A stretch of DNA of 64,000 nucleotides, taken from positions 1,178,001 to 1,242,000 of the forward strand of contig NC_016112.1 in the NCBI RefSeq assembly GCF_000968535.2, given 5' to 3'. The position numbers and the translations under genes are program-made. The stretch comes from Methylotuvimicrobium alcaliphilum 20Z (GTDB lineage: Bacteria; Pseudomonadota; Gammaproteobacteria; Methylococcales; Methylomonadaceae). Positions within the stretch are counted from its first letter, which is position 1; each line of letters opens with the position of its first letter. The notes under the pieces are model-generated. The model was not told the DNA's origin and did no database searches. It worked only from the letters and a program-made list of their open reading frames with translations. Of this stretch, positions 42,895 to 51,284 are shown one piece after another.

Positions 42895-42963
42895 AATAAC
42901 AAATCGTTTCACCTGACAATTTTCCCCTACGCTCCAAAATGCAGGTGAACTCAACTGTTACAG
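42895..42963 (+). repeat. Possible integron attC site downstream of the cassette
   Basis: AATAACAAATCG ... TTCACCTG ... CAGGTGAA ... CTGTTACAG: nested inverted arms (TAACA/TGTTA outside, TTCACCTG/CAGGTGAA inside), about 68 bp long, immediately after the DUF1289 stop. The shape fits attC, though the 3' simple site is not canonical. Confidence 0.4.
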
Positions 42964-43303
42964 GGTTGGATCATGACCACAGATCTTCAAAAAACACGGC
43001 TCTGCAGCATAAGTATCTACACATCTTTTCCTAAAAATTGCTGAGCGGTTGCTTTCAAGCTATCCAGTTCTTCTTGAGAGTAGGCATCCATGATTTCAAG
43101 CATGGAGAGGAAGGCCCACAGCCCCGACAACAGTGCTGGATTCGTAAACTCCTTTTTGTGGCGCATTTGCCTGCCGCTGAGTTTGATCAGAAATAGTTTT
43201 AATTCAGCCGCTTCCTTGCTTTTGTCGGCAGCTATGGCCCAAACCGTAACACAGGCCATGCTAGCGACCAAGAGGCGTTTGGCAATGGCCAGGGCTGATT
43301 TTT

Positions 43304-44578
43304 GGCTCTATGTGATTCGTAGTGGGTAATGCAATAATATAGCCATGAACAGTGAAACTTTATTCAGCATGGCTTTAGGCCTGCAACCTCCTTGGCAGGT
43401 CAAAGCTGTGACCTTTTCTACAGATGAATTGGCCCGTAGCGAACTTCATCTGCATATCGATTTCGTGACTGGCTCGCGCTTCTTAGACGACGCGAATAAC
43501 CTCTGTCCAGTGCATGATACCGTAGAGCGGCAATGGCAACATTTGAGCTTTTTTGAACACACCTGTTACCTCCATTGTGCGGTGCCGCGCATTACCACGA
43601 CCGATGGCAAAGTCCGTACTGTTGACGTTCCTTGGGCACGGCCAGGCAGTGGTTTTACCCTGTTATTCGAAGCCTTAGCGCTAGCCTTGATTGAGCGGGA
43701 AATGCCGGTCAACCGAGTCGCCGAGATACTGAAGGTCAATCCACAGCGCATCTGGACTATCTTTAATCACTGGATTAGCAAGGCAAAAGCAGCCGATGAT
43801 CCGAGCACGATAACCAAGCTGGGCGTCGATGAAACCTCGACCAAAAAAGGCCATCATTACGTTACGCTGGGCGTTGATTTGGATGAAGCCCGCGTAATTC
43901 ATGTCACCGAAGGTAAGGGTAAGGCAACGCTGCAAAGTATTCAGCAACACCTTGAAGATAAAGGTGTTGATAAAGAACAGGTGGAGCAAATCAGCATGGA
44001 TTTGTCACCGTCATTTATTGCCGGTGCTGCCGAATCATTCCCGTCTGCACAAATTACCTTTGACCGATTCCATGTTGTGAAATTATTGAACGAGGCCATG
44101 AATCAGGTGCGCATTGCCGAACGCAAAGAGCATGATGCTCTGAAAGGTCACAAATACACTTTTCTAAAGAACCGGGAAAACCTATCCGACAAAAAAGAAA
44201 AAGAGCTGGATGAACTGATACAACTGTACCCCACGCTGGGCGAAGCTTACCGCTTAAAAGTGCTATTCAATGATCTCTGGGAAATGCCCGACAAACCGAC
44301 AGCGGAGGCTTTTTTGAGGCAATGGTGCGATGAGGTGGACGCAGCCAAAATTCCAGCGTTTATCAAGTTCGCCAACACAGTTCGAGGACATTGGTCGGGA
44401 ATTGTGCATTTCGTGGAATCACTCATTAGTAACGGCATTCTTGAAGGCATCAATAGTAAGATTCAGCTGGCTAAACGGCGAGCCAGAGGCTATCGCAACA
44501 TCAACAATTTCATTAATATGATTTACTTCCTATGTGGAAAGTTGAAATTTGATTACCCACTGTATTTCACATAGAGCC
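43304..44578 (+). mobile_element. ISL3-family insertion sequence
   Basis: 1,275 bp with inverted ends GGCTCTATGTGA...GTGGGTAAT and an 8-bp target duplication TGATTTTT (43296-43303 and 44579-44586). Inserted into the IS4-type transposase gene. The ends and transposase look intact, so it may be recent and active. Confidence 0.95.
43345..44574 (+). CDS. ISL3-family transposase
   Basis: A 409-residue DDE transposase: N-terminal zinc-finger-type region (CPVHD...HTCYLHCAVPR), ITKLGVDETSTKKGHHYVTLGVD (first Asp), ISMDLSPSFIAGA and TFDRFHVVKLLNEAMN (second Asp), and SNGILEGINSKIQLAKRRARGYRN with the final Glu. Complete. Confidence 0.95.
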   Translation: MNSETLFSMALGLQPPWQVKAVTFSTDELARSELHLHIDFVTGSRFLDDANNLCPVHDTVERQWQHLSFFEHTCYLHCAVPRITTTDGKVRTVDVPWARPGSGFTLLFEALALALIEREMPVNRVAEILKVNPQRIWTIFNHWISKAKAADDPSTITKLGVDETSTKKGHHYVTLGVDLDEARVIHVTEGKGKATLQSIQQHLEDKGVDKEQVEQISMDLSPSFIAGAAESFPSAQITFDRFHVVKLLNEAMNQVRIAERKEHDALKGHKYTFLKNRENLSDKKEKELDELIQLYPTLGEAYRLKVLFNDLWEMPDKPTAEAFLRQWCDEVDAAKIPAFIKFANTVRGHWSGIVHFVESLISNGILEGINSKIQLAKRRARGYRNINNFINMIYFLCGKLKFDYPLYFT

Positions 44579-45741
44579 TGATTTTTGTTGCCACGATTCG
44601 AGGTGGTGGCCTGCCGACTTGACCAATTTGAAGAAACACTCGATTTGCCAGCGCCATTAGTACCATAGCGCAAGGGTCGAAGCATCAACGTCTTTCACAT
44701 TGGTCAATAGCAACCATTCCGCCAACACATCGCCATCGTCGGACAAGACGCGACTGACCACCAGCCTAGCCGCTACAGGAATGCCAGGCACAGCCGGCTT
44801 TTTGCCTTTCTTCTGACTCGGTTTGGCGGGACGGGTTAGCGTCACGTCTGTTTCCGCCACCCACTACCAATAAGTCTGACCATAATAACTGACTTGCCGA
44901 GTCTTGCTGAACGCCAGCTCTTGCGCCACGGCTTTACAAGCCATGGGCTTCCCCTGGTAGTCCACATTGGGATTATTCCTTGATGCGGACTAGCCAGTGG
45001 CTATCCGCCGCTTCCCCGCGGCGGATATGACCCACAGAATTCCCTTCTCGGTCAATTAGGTGTACTAATGGCTTGGCAAAACCTTGTTCGTCCAAAAACT
45101 GGATGCAGTCGCTGACTTTATCCAGATGATGCTTGACGGGCAAGCCGGGCTCGGGCTCGCCGTAGGTGGCATAACTCCCGTCAGCACTCACTAATCGCTG
45201 CGCCACCGGCGCCAGCGGTTGCCCGTTCTGATCGCTGACGATCAGACTGGTTTGCAAGTCATAGCCAACATCCGTCTCATGCGTAATAGCATACGTATCG
45301 GTTTTGTTAGCATGTTTGAAGCTCAGGTGTGACCAATCATGCACGCATAAGGCGTACTGGCTGCAATGCTCGGCGATGCCTTCATGCGCTGCTGCAGTCA
45401 GTGTTTCCTGTAATTTCGACAAGCTGACCGATTCAGTCTGATAAAATCGCCAAGCTGCTTGAGTGCTGGCGAAACTGCTGATCTTATTCGGCAACGCCTT
45501 CAAGCCTGCGCTCAGGCTTTCGCTTGAGTTGATGTGTTCAAGTACCAATTGCTGATGCCGTTTGGCGAGGCGTGGGTCTATACCCGTCAGTGTTTTTTAA
45601 AATCATGCGATGATCATGCCATTTTTCTGGAAAACTTGTGTAGATACTTATGGCTCTGCAGAGGGGCAGAAAAAAGTTTGACAATAAGTAGAGGCCATTA
45701 GGGTACTTACGATTGCGTACCGCCAAGCGTTGACGGCGTCA

Positions 45742-45787
45742 CACCGGATGAATAACATTCGTCACAACGCCCCAAATTACCGTATCC
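45742..45787 (-). pseudogene. umuD 3'-end remnant
   Basis: Reverse strand reads DTVIWGVVTNVIHP, the exact C-terminal sequence type of umuD at 35349. It is cut off by MITE family B copy sequence at 45785. A further trace of the duplicated SOS unit. Confidence 0.75.
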
Positions 45788-45872
45788 CTGTAGGCTCTAT
45801 GCTGGCAAAGCCTTTGCCGCACACCCTGGTGCCTCCTCAGGCACTGCCGAAATTTTAAGTGCGAAAGGTATA
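45785..45872 (+). repeat. MITE family B, left-truncated copy
   Basis: CTGTAGGCTCTATGCTGGCA ... GCCTCCTCAGGCACTGCCG and the end GAAATTTTAAGTGCGAAAGG plus TATA. Confidence 0.8.
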
Positions 45873-45967
45873 TTACCGCATACACAGCTTAAATTAATGG
45901 CAGTGACGCAAAGCGTGGGAACGATAATTACCGGGGGCTGAATAGTTACGATTAGTGTTTATTTTAC

Positions 45968-46282
45968 TTACGACTTGTCGTCATCAGAAACAACGGTGTA
46001 TTCAGCGGTAATACTATCGGGCTCGGATTGCCGAACTGATTGTTGCTGAGCGGTTTTGACCAGTCGCCACGCTTTGAAGCCAACAATACTCAACGGGATC
46101 AACAATACGGCAAAAAACACGGACAAGACCAGCGCGCCGACGACAGCTGCTGCGATCATGGCCGGAATAGCCAGGATTTTGGCAAGGCTAGAATTGGAAT
46201 CCTCTTCGACGTGATATTCAAGTCGCCGTTGAGGATCGTTTGTCGTGCCAATATGAATGGTTCGTTTGTAAATTCTAAACAT
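45968..46282 (-). CDS. Small membrane protein, unknown
   Basis: A 104-residue protein with a charged N-terminus (MFRIYKRTIHIGTTNDPQRRLEYH), one or two hydrophobic spans (about 34-70) and an acidic tail. No family recognised. The 196 bp to the next gene hold nothing I can support. Confidence 0.5.
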   Translation of the reverse strand: MFRIYKRTIHIGTTNDPQRRLEYHVEEDSNSSLAKILAIPAMIAAAVVGALVLSVFFAVLLIPLSIVGFKAWRLVKTAQQQSVRQSEPDSITAEYTVVSDDDKS

Positions 46283-46478
46283 GAGTCGGAGCCGAAGGGT
46301 ATGCTGAAAAGGCGATTGAAAGAAACAGTAGCGAAAACCTGGAGCATAAAAATGTCGGTGAATCTGCGTGATAGCTCTACAAACTCACCGACGTTTTACT
46401 ATCTCCGTAATTACGACTAGCGATGAAAGCCAGAGTTCCTTGGGTATGGGTATAGCAAGCAACCAGCCATTCCAATGT

Positions 46479-46958
46479 TTAAACTGCATTCTTGTCCTGA
46501 TGAATACAGGGTATCGCCCTGGCTAATGCGCTTGCAGCATCGTGCCAGCCTTCACAGCTGTTGTGCCCCTTGCGGCCCTTGATTAAATTCAGCAGATATT
46601 TGGCCTTGGCATAAATCATGAAAAACAGAAGAATAAGCCGCTGCTGTCTCACAGAGATGGGTTTCTGAGCGCATATCAGTTTATCTTCATAAATGCCTCC
46701 ATCAATCATTCCAACGGTTCCCCACGCATAAACTGAAATCGATGCTCCTAAAGGAAGACGCGGCCCCAGCACGACCGCATCTAAAAAATCTCCGTCCGTA
46801 CCGATATAAGCCGGAATTGAGCCATAGTTGAATGGACAGGGCAACGGAGAGATGAAGTCCAGTTTTCCAGTGGAACCCCGCTTTAAAAAACTGCCGCGAG
46901 GCGTCTCAATAATGACGTTAACCAAAGGGGCTTGTTCGAGAGTGTTTATAGAATGCAT
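46479..46958 (-). CDS. Inorganic pyrophosphatase-like protein
   Basis: A 159-residue protein with VNVIIETPRGSFLKR, FNYGSIPAYIGTDGDFLDAVVLGPRLPLG, the Ppa signature with metal-binding Asp residues (DGDFLDAVVLG). The second half (RLILLFFMIYAKAKYLLNLIKGRKGHN) is unusually hydrophobic for a soluble PPase but keeps the pattern of a subfamily. Activity likely but not certain. Confidence 0.78.
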   Translation of the reverse strand: MHSINTLEQAPLVNVIIETPRGSFLKRGSTGKLDFISPLPCPFNYGSIPAYIGTDGDFLDAVVLGPRLPLGASISVYAWGTVGMIDGGIYEDKLICAQKPISVRQQRLILLFFMIYAKAKYLLNLIKGRKGHNSCEGWHDAASALARAIPCIHQDKNAV

Positions 46959-47029
46959 CTGAAATAAAAACCAACTTAGGATTTCGAGATAAATAACGTC
47001 CTGGAACTATGCGCTTTGTTGAGGATTCG

Positions 47030-47160
47030 GTAACTCGCTTGGCAGGACGCCGTGAACCCAACACCTAAATTATCCAAGATTAGTAAACCATAGCCAATGG
47101 ACTATGGAATTTAGGTGCTGGGTGAATACGTCCATGTAGGCTTCATGTCAGAAAGCATTT
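47030..47160 (+). repeat. Dispersed repeat with palindromic unit copy d
   Basis: The palindrome at 47057-47122 (CCCAACACC...GGTGCTGGG) is flanked by TGAA on both sides, inside the usual CGCCG...TACGTCCATGTAGG context. No gene lies between 46959 and 47288; the region is repeat-derived or featureless. Confidence 0.8.
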
Positions 47161-47288
47161 ACCGCCCTTTTCCGGTGATTCTAAACAGCGTAGCACGTAT
47201 TCCGCTGCGCTGCATACGGGCTACGTGCTTTAATAGCAACTTGGGAAAGAGCGGATGGGGGTGACCTTTTTAGTGTGATGCGTATGGG

Positions 47289-48641
47289 TTAAGGCGCCGG
47301 CAGATGTAGTATCCAATTTGCTATCCAAAAATAAATCAGCACGCCGGAAGCATCGGCGATCGTCGTGACTAAGGGTGCGCTGGCGGTGGCAGGGTCCCAG
47401 CCCAATCGGTTCAAGATAAAAGGCAGACAGAGCCCGACCAGGCTTCCGGTCATCACGATACAGATCATGCTCAGTGCGACCACCCAGGCAATGTCGAAGC
47501 CGCCCCGATAAGCGCCGATCAATGAAACGGCAGCAGCCATCGTTAGGCCCAATCCGCTTGCGACGGCGACTTCCTTTAGCAGTAATTTCCCCCAGTCGCT
47601 GATTGCGATATCGCCGGTGGCCATGCTACGCACGACCAGTGTCGCGGCTTGCGATCCGGCGTTACCGCCGCTGTCGATGAGTAGCGGTAAAAAGAACACC
47701 AGTACGACATAAGCGGCAATCGTATCTTCGTAATAAGCGATTCCGGCACCGGAAACTAAATTGCCGAAGACCAAGAGTAGCAACCAGACAATACGTTTGC
47801 GGTAAAGTGTAAATAACCTCGCATCGCGAAAGTTGCCGGCCAATGGGCCGATTGTTGCACCTTTGTGCATGTCTTCGGTCGCCTCTGCCTCGGCAACGTC
47901 CATTGCATCGTCATAGGTAATGATGCCGACCAAACGCTCGTCATCGTCGACGACCGGCAAGCTCAGTAAATCGTATCGACTGATTAATTTGGCGGCATCT
48001 TCTTGCTTGGCGGATAGTTTGGTTTTCACCATGTCGGTAGTCATTACATCCTTGATTCGCGCTTCCGGTTTGTTCATGATTAGTTCGCGTAGCGATAGCG
48101 TGCCGATTAGACGATATTGAGCGTCGACGGTATAAATTTGATATATCAATTCGGCGCTGGGGGCGCTTTTGCGAATGACGTCGAGTGCTTCGCCAACTGT
48201 GATTTCGGCAGGTACGGTCATATAATCGCTGGTCATGATCGCGCCGGCTGTGCCTTCTTCGTAACTCGCTAGGCGTCTGAGTGCTTCGCGTTCGGCATGA
48301 GCGATCTTACGCAGCACGCGGTCGTGACGGTTTTCAGGCAAAACATGGAGCAAATCGGCGCCTTCGTCGGCGTCGAGATGACGTAGCAACTGCGATACTT
48401 CCTTATCGGTCATTGCGGTGGTTAATTGAGATTGCCAGTCGACCGGTAAATGCCCGAAAACCGACGCACGTTGCACAACCGGTAAGTACATCAACAGCTC
48501 GCGTGCAGCATCGACCGGAACGGTTTGCAGCAGTTCGGCCAGGTCGACAGCTTGAAACTCTTCTAAAAATTGACGAACGGCTTGGTAATCTTTACGCTCA
48601 ATCGCACGGCGCAAGTAGTCGTTCAGAATGGCGGTCGGCAT
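47289..48641 (-). CDS. mgtE: Magnesium transporter MgtE
   Basis: A 450-residue MgtE: N-terminal superhelical domain (residues 1-130, GHLPVDWQSQL, LDADEGADLLHVLP), two CBS domains (MTSDYMTVP ... and MTTDMVKTKLSAKQEDAAKLISRYDLLSLPVVD), and five membrane helices with FFLPLLIDSGGNAGSQAATL and the C-terminal pore segment. Mg2+ channel gated by cytosolic Mg2+. Confidence 0.95.
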   Translation of the reverse strand: MPTAILNDYLRRAIERKDYQAVRQFLEEFQAVDLAELLQTVPVDAARELLMYLPVVQRASVFGHLPVDWQSQLTTAMTDKEVSQLLRHLDADEGADLLHVLPENRHDRVLRKIAHAEREALRRLASYEEGTAGAIMTSDYMTVPAEITVGEALDVIRKSAPSAELIYQIYTVDAQYRLIGTLSLRELIMNKPEARIKDVMTTDMVKTKLSAKQEDAAKLISRYDLLSLPVVDDDERLVGIITYDDAMDVAEAEATEDMHKGATIGPLAGNFRDARLFTLYRKRIVWLLLLVFGNLVSGAGIAYYEDTIAAYVVLVFFLPLLIDSGGNAGSQAATLVVRSMATGDIAISDWGKLLLKEVAVASGLGLTMAAAVSLIGAYRGGFDIAWVVALSMICIVMTGSLVGLCLPFILNRLGWDPATASAPLVTTIADASGVLIYFWIANWILHLPAP

Positions 48642-48713
48642 ATTTATGTCTCTTTTTATTTGCGAACTCGTTTGCCCGCAGCGGAAACAAACTGAATCAG
48701 GTTGTCGCTAAAG

Positions 48714-49087
48714 TATACCTTTCGCACTTCAAATTTCGGCAGTGTCTTAGGAGGCGCCGGGGTGCTCGGTCGATTTTTGCTCCTCGGCAATTGCTGAGTT
48801 ACAAGGAGGTAACGAATGCAGAAAATGCAGGAGCATTTTTCTGCCCTGCATTGCCCTAATACACGCCATCCGTGGCGTAATGCAAAATCGACATTCACGC
48901 CGTCCATGGCGCTCGCTAAGGCTTTGCTAGCATGGAGCTGGCATAGAGCCTACATGGATGTATTCACCCAGCACCTAAATTCCCTAGCCCATTGGCCATG
49001 GTTAATAGTCTTAGATAATTTAGGTGCTGGGCTCACGGTGTCCTTTGACGGGCACCCCGGTGCCGAATTTTGATCTACGATGGGTAT
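48714..49087 (-). repeat. MITE family B, full-length long form (374 bp) with palindrome copy e
   Basis: Ends TATACCTTTCGCACTTCAAA at one side and the complement of TATACCCATCGTAGATCAAA at the other. It contains the palindrome at 48967-49031 and the uninterrupted GAGCCTACATGG site (48945-48956) used by the IS110 element in another copy. The 374 bp after it, to 49461, hold no gene I can support. Confidence 0.88.
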
Positions 49088-49461
49088 TGCGGGAAAGAAA
49101 TGCGCGTTAGACATTGTAAAGGGATTGTGTAAATCTATTATGAAATTTCGACTGGAACTTTCCATGAGCGGTTGTTGGAGAGCGCTGATCAATTCAGCCG
49201 GCATAGGTTATTAAATAAGTTGAATAATTTCAACTTATTGATTTGTAAAGAGTAGTTTGTTAGCGATATTGTTTTAGGTTTATTATGGGATATGAAGATG
49301 ATACGGATTAGATGGCTTATCTCGAATTTTTGTTGTCTCGATAGTCTAGGTTGTTAGGATATTCTTATTCTTTTCGTAATGGCCTCCTCTTGCCAAAAGG
49401 CGAAGTGAGGGGCCTAAAGTCATGTCATCCTTATTCAACTTTTCCATAACAGGAGCATAAA

Positions 49462-50061
49462 ATGCCAAAATTCATGACAAAAAGTCTTTTGATTTTAATT
49501 TCTTCGGCTTCTTCGACGTGGGTCTTTGCCGACAGCCCAAAAGAGCAAATTCATTATCTGGAACAAAGTCGCGCAACAGCTCATGAATTCATGCAGTCGC
49601 TGGGTAGAAAGCTGAAATCGTTACTGGAAACGGCCGACACGGAAAACGCGATCATTGTTTGCAAACAAATTGCGCCGGCAATGGCAGCCGATTATTCGAA
49701 AGACGGATGGATTGTGAAACGGGTATCGCTTAAATCCCGCAACAAATCGATGGGAGTGCCGGATACCTGGGAGCGGCGCGAATTGGAAGGTTTTGATAGG
49801 CATCACTTGTCTGGAGAACCTACCGACGAGCTCGAAATGTCTGCAATCGTAGATGAAGCGGATGGGCTTTGGTTTCGTTATCTGAAAGCCATACCGACTC
49901 AGCCGATGTGTTTGCAATGTCATGGTAAAGCGGAAGATATGCCTGATGGGGTAAAAGCGATATTGGCGCATGAATACCCGAATGACGACGCAATAAATTA
50001 TAGTGTCGGCGAAATACGCGGTGCGATTTCGATTAAGCGCCAGATATCGGCTCATGAATAG
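49462..50061 (+). CDS. DUF3365 (Tll0287-like) haem-binding protein
   Basis: A 199-residue periplasmic protein with a signal peptide ending TWVFA. The DUF3365 core includes IVCKQIAPAMAADYSKDGWIVKRVSLKSRNKSMGVPDTWE and a c-type haem site MCLQCHG. Such proteins are thought to sense redox state or ligands. Monocistronic by spacing; its 3' flank is MITE sequence. Confidence 0.85.
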   Translation: MPKFMTKSLLILISSASSTWVFADSPKEQIHYLEQSRATAHEFMQSLGRKLKSLLETADTENAIIVCKQIAPAMAADYSKDGWIVKRVSLKSRNKSMGVPDTWERRELEGFDRHHLSGEPTDELEMSAIVDEADGLWFRYLKAIPTQPMCLQCHGKAEDMPDGVKAILAHEYPNDDAINYSVGEIRGAISIKRQISAHE

Positions 50062-50075
50062 AAAAATAAGGTGCA

Positions 50076-50150
50076 GAGCAGGAGCAAAAATCGACCTAAC
50101 ACCTCGGAGTCTCCTCAGGCACTGCCGAAATTTGAAGTGCGAAAGGTATA
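50076..50150 (+). repeat. MITE family B, short left-truncated copy
   Basis: Begins GAGCAGGAGCAAAAATCGACC and ends GAAATTTGAAGTGCGAAAGG plus TATA at 50150. Confidence 0.8.
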
Positions 50151-50233
50151 ATTGTGATGATGAAAAGCAAATGGGCGTTAATGGCGGTTAAAACTCTCGG
50201 TTGGCGAAAGACGGCGTCAATGAAAGCCCTATT

Positions 50234-50815
50234 TTATTCTCGATAGTCGATTACGGCTTTTCTGACATCGGCGATCGTGAAGTGGTATTGCCTGCTTAAT
50301 TGCCCAAGTTTTGCCGTCTTGTTCGTTGTCTCGGGTAAGTTCAGTCGCTCCATTAAATAATCGACCGGTACGCCGGTAATCTGCGCTATCTCCACTAAGG
50401 TCATGCTGCCTCGTATTGTTAGAGAGCCGTTATTCATTGCGCGTAGTTGTTTGCCGGATGCCCCCGATATTTCAATCGGTGCGACCAGCGGCGCAGTGGC
50501 GAAAGCGACCAAAGTCAGTACGCCGACTAGGCCCAGTCCTAAGCGCAGCCCCGACCCTTCCGTGACACGTCCTGAAATGAAGCCGACAACCCAACGCCAA
50601 TGCAGTAGTAAGTGTAACGCCAATATTGCGAAAAAAAGTACCGACACCCAGAAATGAACGGTTCCCCATTGGTGGCGGTCAAGCCCCCAAATGGTCGCGA
50701 AGCGCCCGCTACCGGGCGGTAACAGATAGCGTAACAGCACGCCGGTCGTAGTTAGAAAAACAAAACCCGCGAAGGCTACGATATCGATGATGAAATTTAA
50801 TTGGCTACGTTTCAT
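50234..50815 (-). CDS. DUF4405 membrane protein
   Basis: A 193-residue protein with three or four membrane helices, IIDIVAFAGFVFLTTTGVLLRYLLPPGSG, HQWGTVHFWVSVLFFAILALHLLLHWRWV, with conserved His residues (haem-ligand type), and a C-terminal soluble domain (MTLVEIAQITGVPVDYLMERLNLPE). Fits the DUF4405/cytochrome b-like family, possibly an electron-transfer partner. Confidence 0.8.
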   Translation of the reverse strand: MKRSQLNFIIDIVAFAGFVFLTTTGVLLRYLLPPGSGRFATIWGLDRHQWGTVHFWVSVLFFAILALHLLLHWRWVVGFISGRVTEGSGLRLGLGLVGVLTLVAFATAPLVAPIEISGASGKQLRAMNNGSLTIRGSMTLVEIAQITGVPVDYLMERLNLPETTNKTAKLGQLSRQYHFTIADVRKAVIDYRE

Positions 50816-50844
50816 TGTCAGTTTATCCGCAAATGCTTGAACCT

Positions 50845-51006
50845 AAAAAGAGCAGTTGACATGTGTTGTAGACCGTTCGTGCTGAGCTAAGTCGAAGCAT
50901 GAAGGGTCTACAACACTTTCACCGTCTTGGTGAAGCCTCAAACTACCGTTCACGCTTCGACGGGCTCAGGGCGAACGGTAGTTTGAGGCTCTCAACTGCT
51001 CTTTTT
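50845..51006. repeat. Composite REP element
   Basis: Outer 15-bp inverted ends AAAAAGAGCAGTTGA / TCAACTGCTCTTTTT enclose two hairpins, GTTGTAGACCGTTC.../GGGTCTACAAC and CCTCAAACTACCGTTC/GAACGGTAGTTTGAGG, whose loops carry GTCGAAGC and CTTCGACGGGCTCAGGGCG. Typical of dispersed extragenic palindromes. Confidence 0.8.
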
Positions 51007-51250
51007 ACTGTGAAAGTTCGTAGATTTGGACACTTTATCTAATTTTTCGATATACAAAGCTCTGTGCTGGCAATACCGGTTCCAGAGAGGGTGCGGTTGT
51101 TCGATCGACAGGCGTCGGCGGCAGGGAGCCGCCGTCGAGCCTACATGGACGTATTCACGGCGTCCTGTCGGGCGAGTGACCGCACCCTCCGCCACCAGAG
51201 AACTTTCATTTGCCGGGGCGATGGCTAGGCCTTCATGAACGTTAGGTTGA
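51003..51250 (-). repeat. Dispersed repeat family C, copy lacking the palindromic unit
   Basis: Reverse-orientation relative of 6265-6635. At 51150-51160 it reads GTATTCACGGC, an uninterrupted site where copy a has the 64-bp palindrome between two TTCA repeats. Confidence 0.78.
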
Positions 51251-51284
51251 AAGGTTTCTGCTTGAGCTTTGTTCCTCAAAATCC

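Larger units (their letters stand above)
43017..45575 (-). pseudogene. IS4-type transposase, broken
   Basis: Fragments: 45548-44973 (LEHINSSESLSAGLKALPNKISSFASTQAAWRFYQTE, CVHDWSHLSF, HLIDREGNSVGHI with the Asp residues), 44860-44657 (ARLVVSR...WLLLTNV...LALWY, then a TAA and WRWQIECFFKLVKSAGHHLESWQQ) and 43320-43017 (C-terminal part). Defects are an extra A in a poly-A near the start, internal frameshifts, one nonsense codon at 44654-44656 and the ISL3 insertion. Confidence 0.85.
43008..45652 (-). mobile_element. IS4-type insertion sequence, interrupted by an ISL3 element
   Basis: Ends CATAAGTATCTACACA...TTTTCC are inverted at 43008 and 45652, and GCTCTGCAG (9 bp) is repeated directly outside (42999-43007 and 45653-45661). 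Without the inner ISL3 element and its duplication the IS is about 1.36 kb. The transposase is degenerate. Confidence 0.88.
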
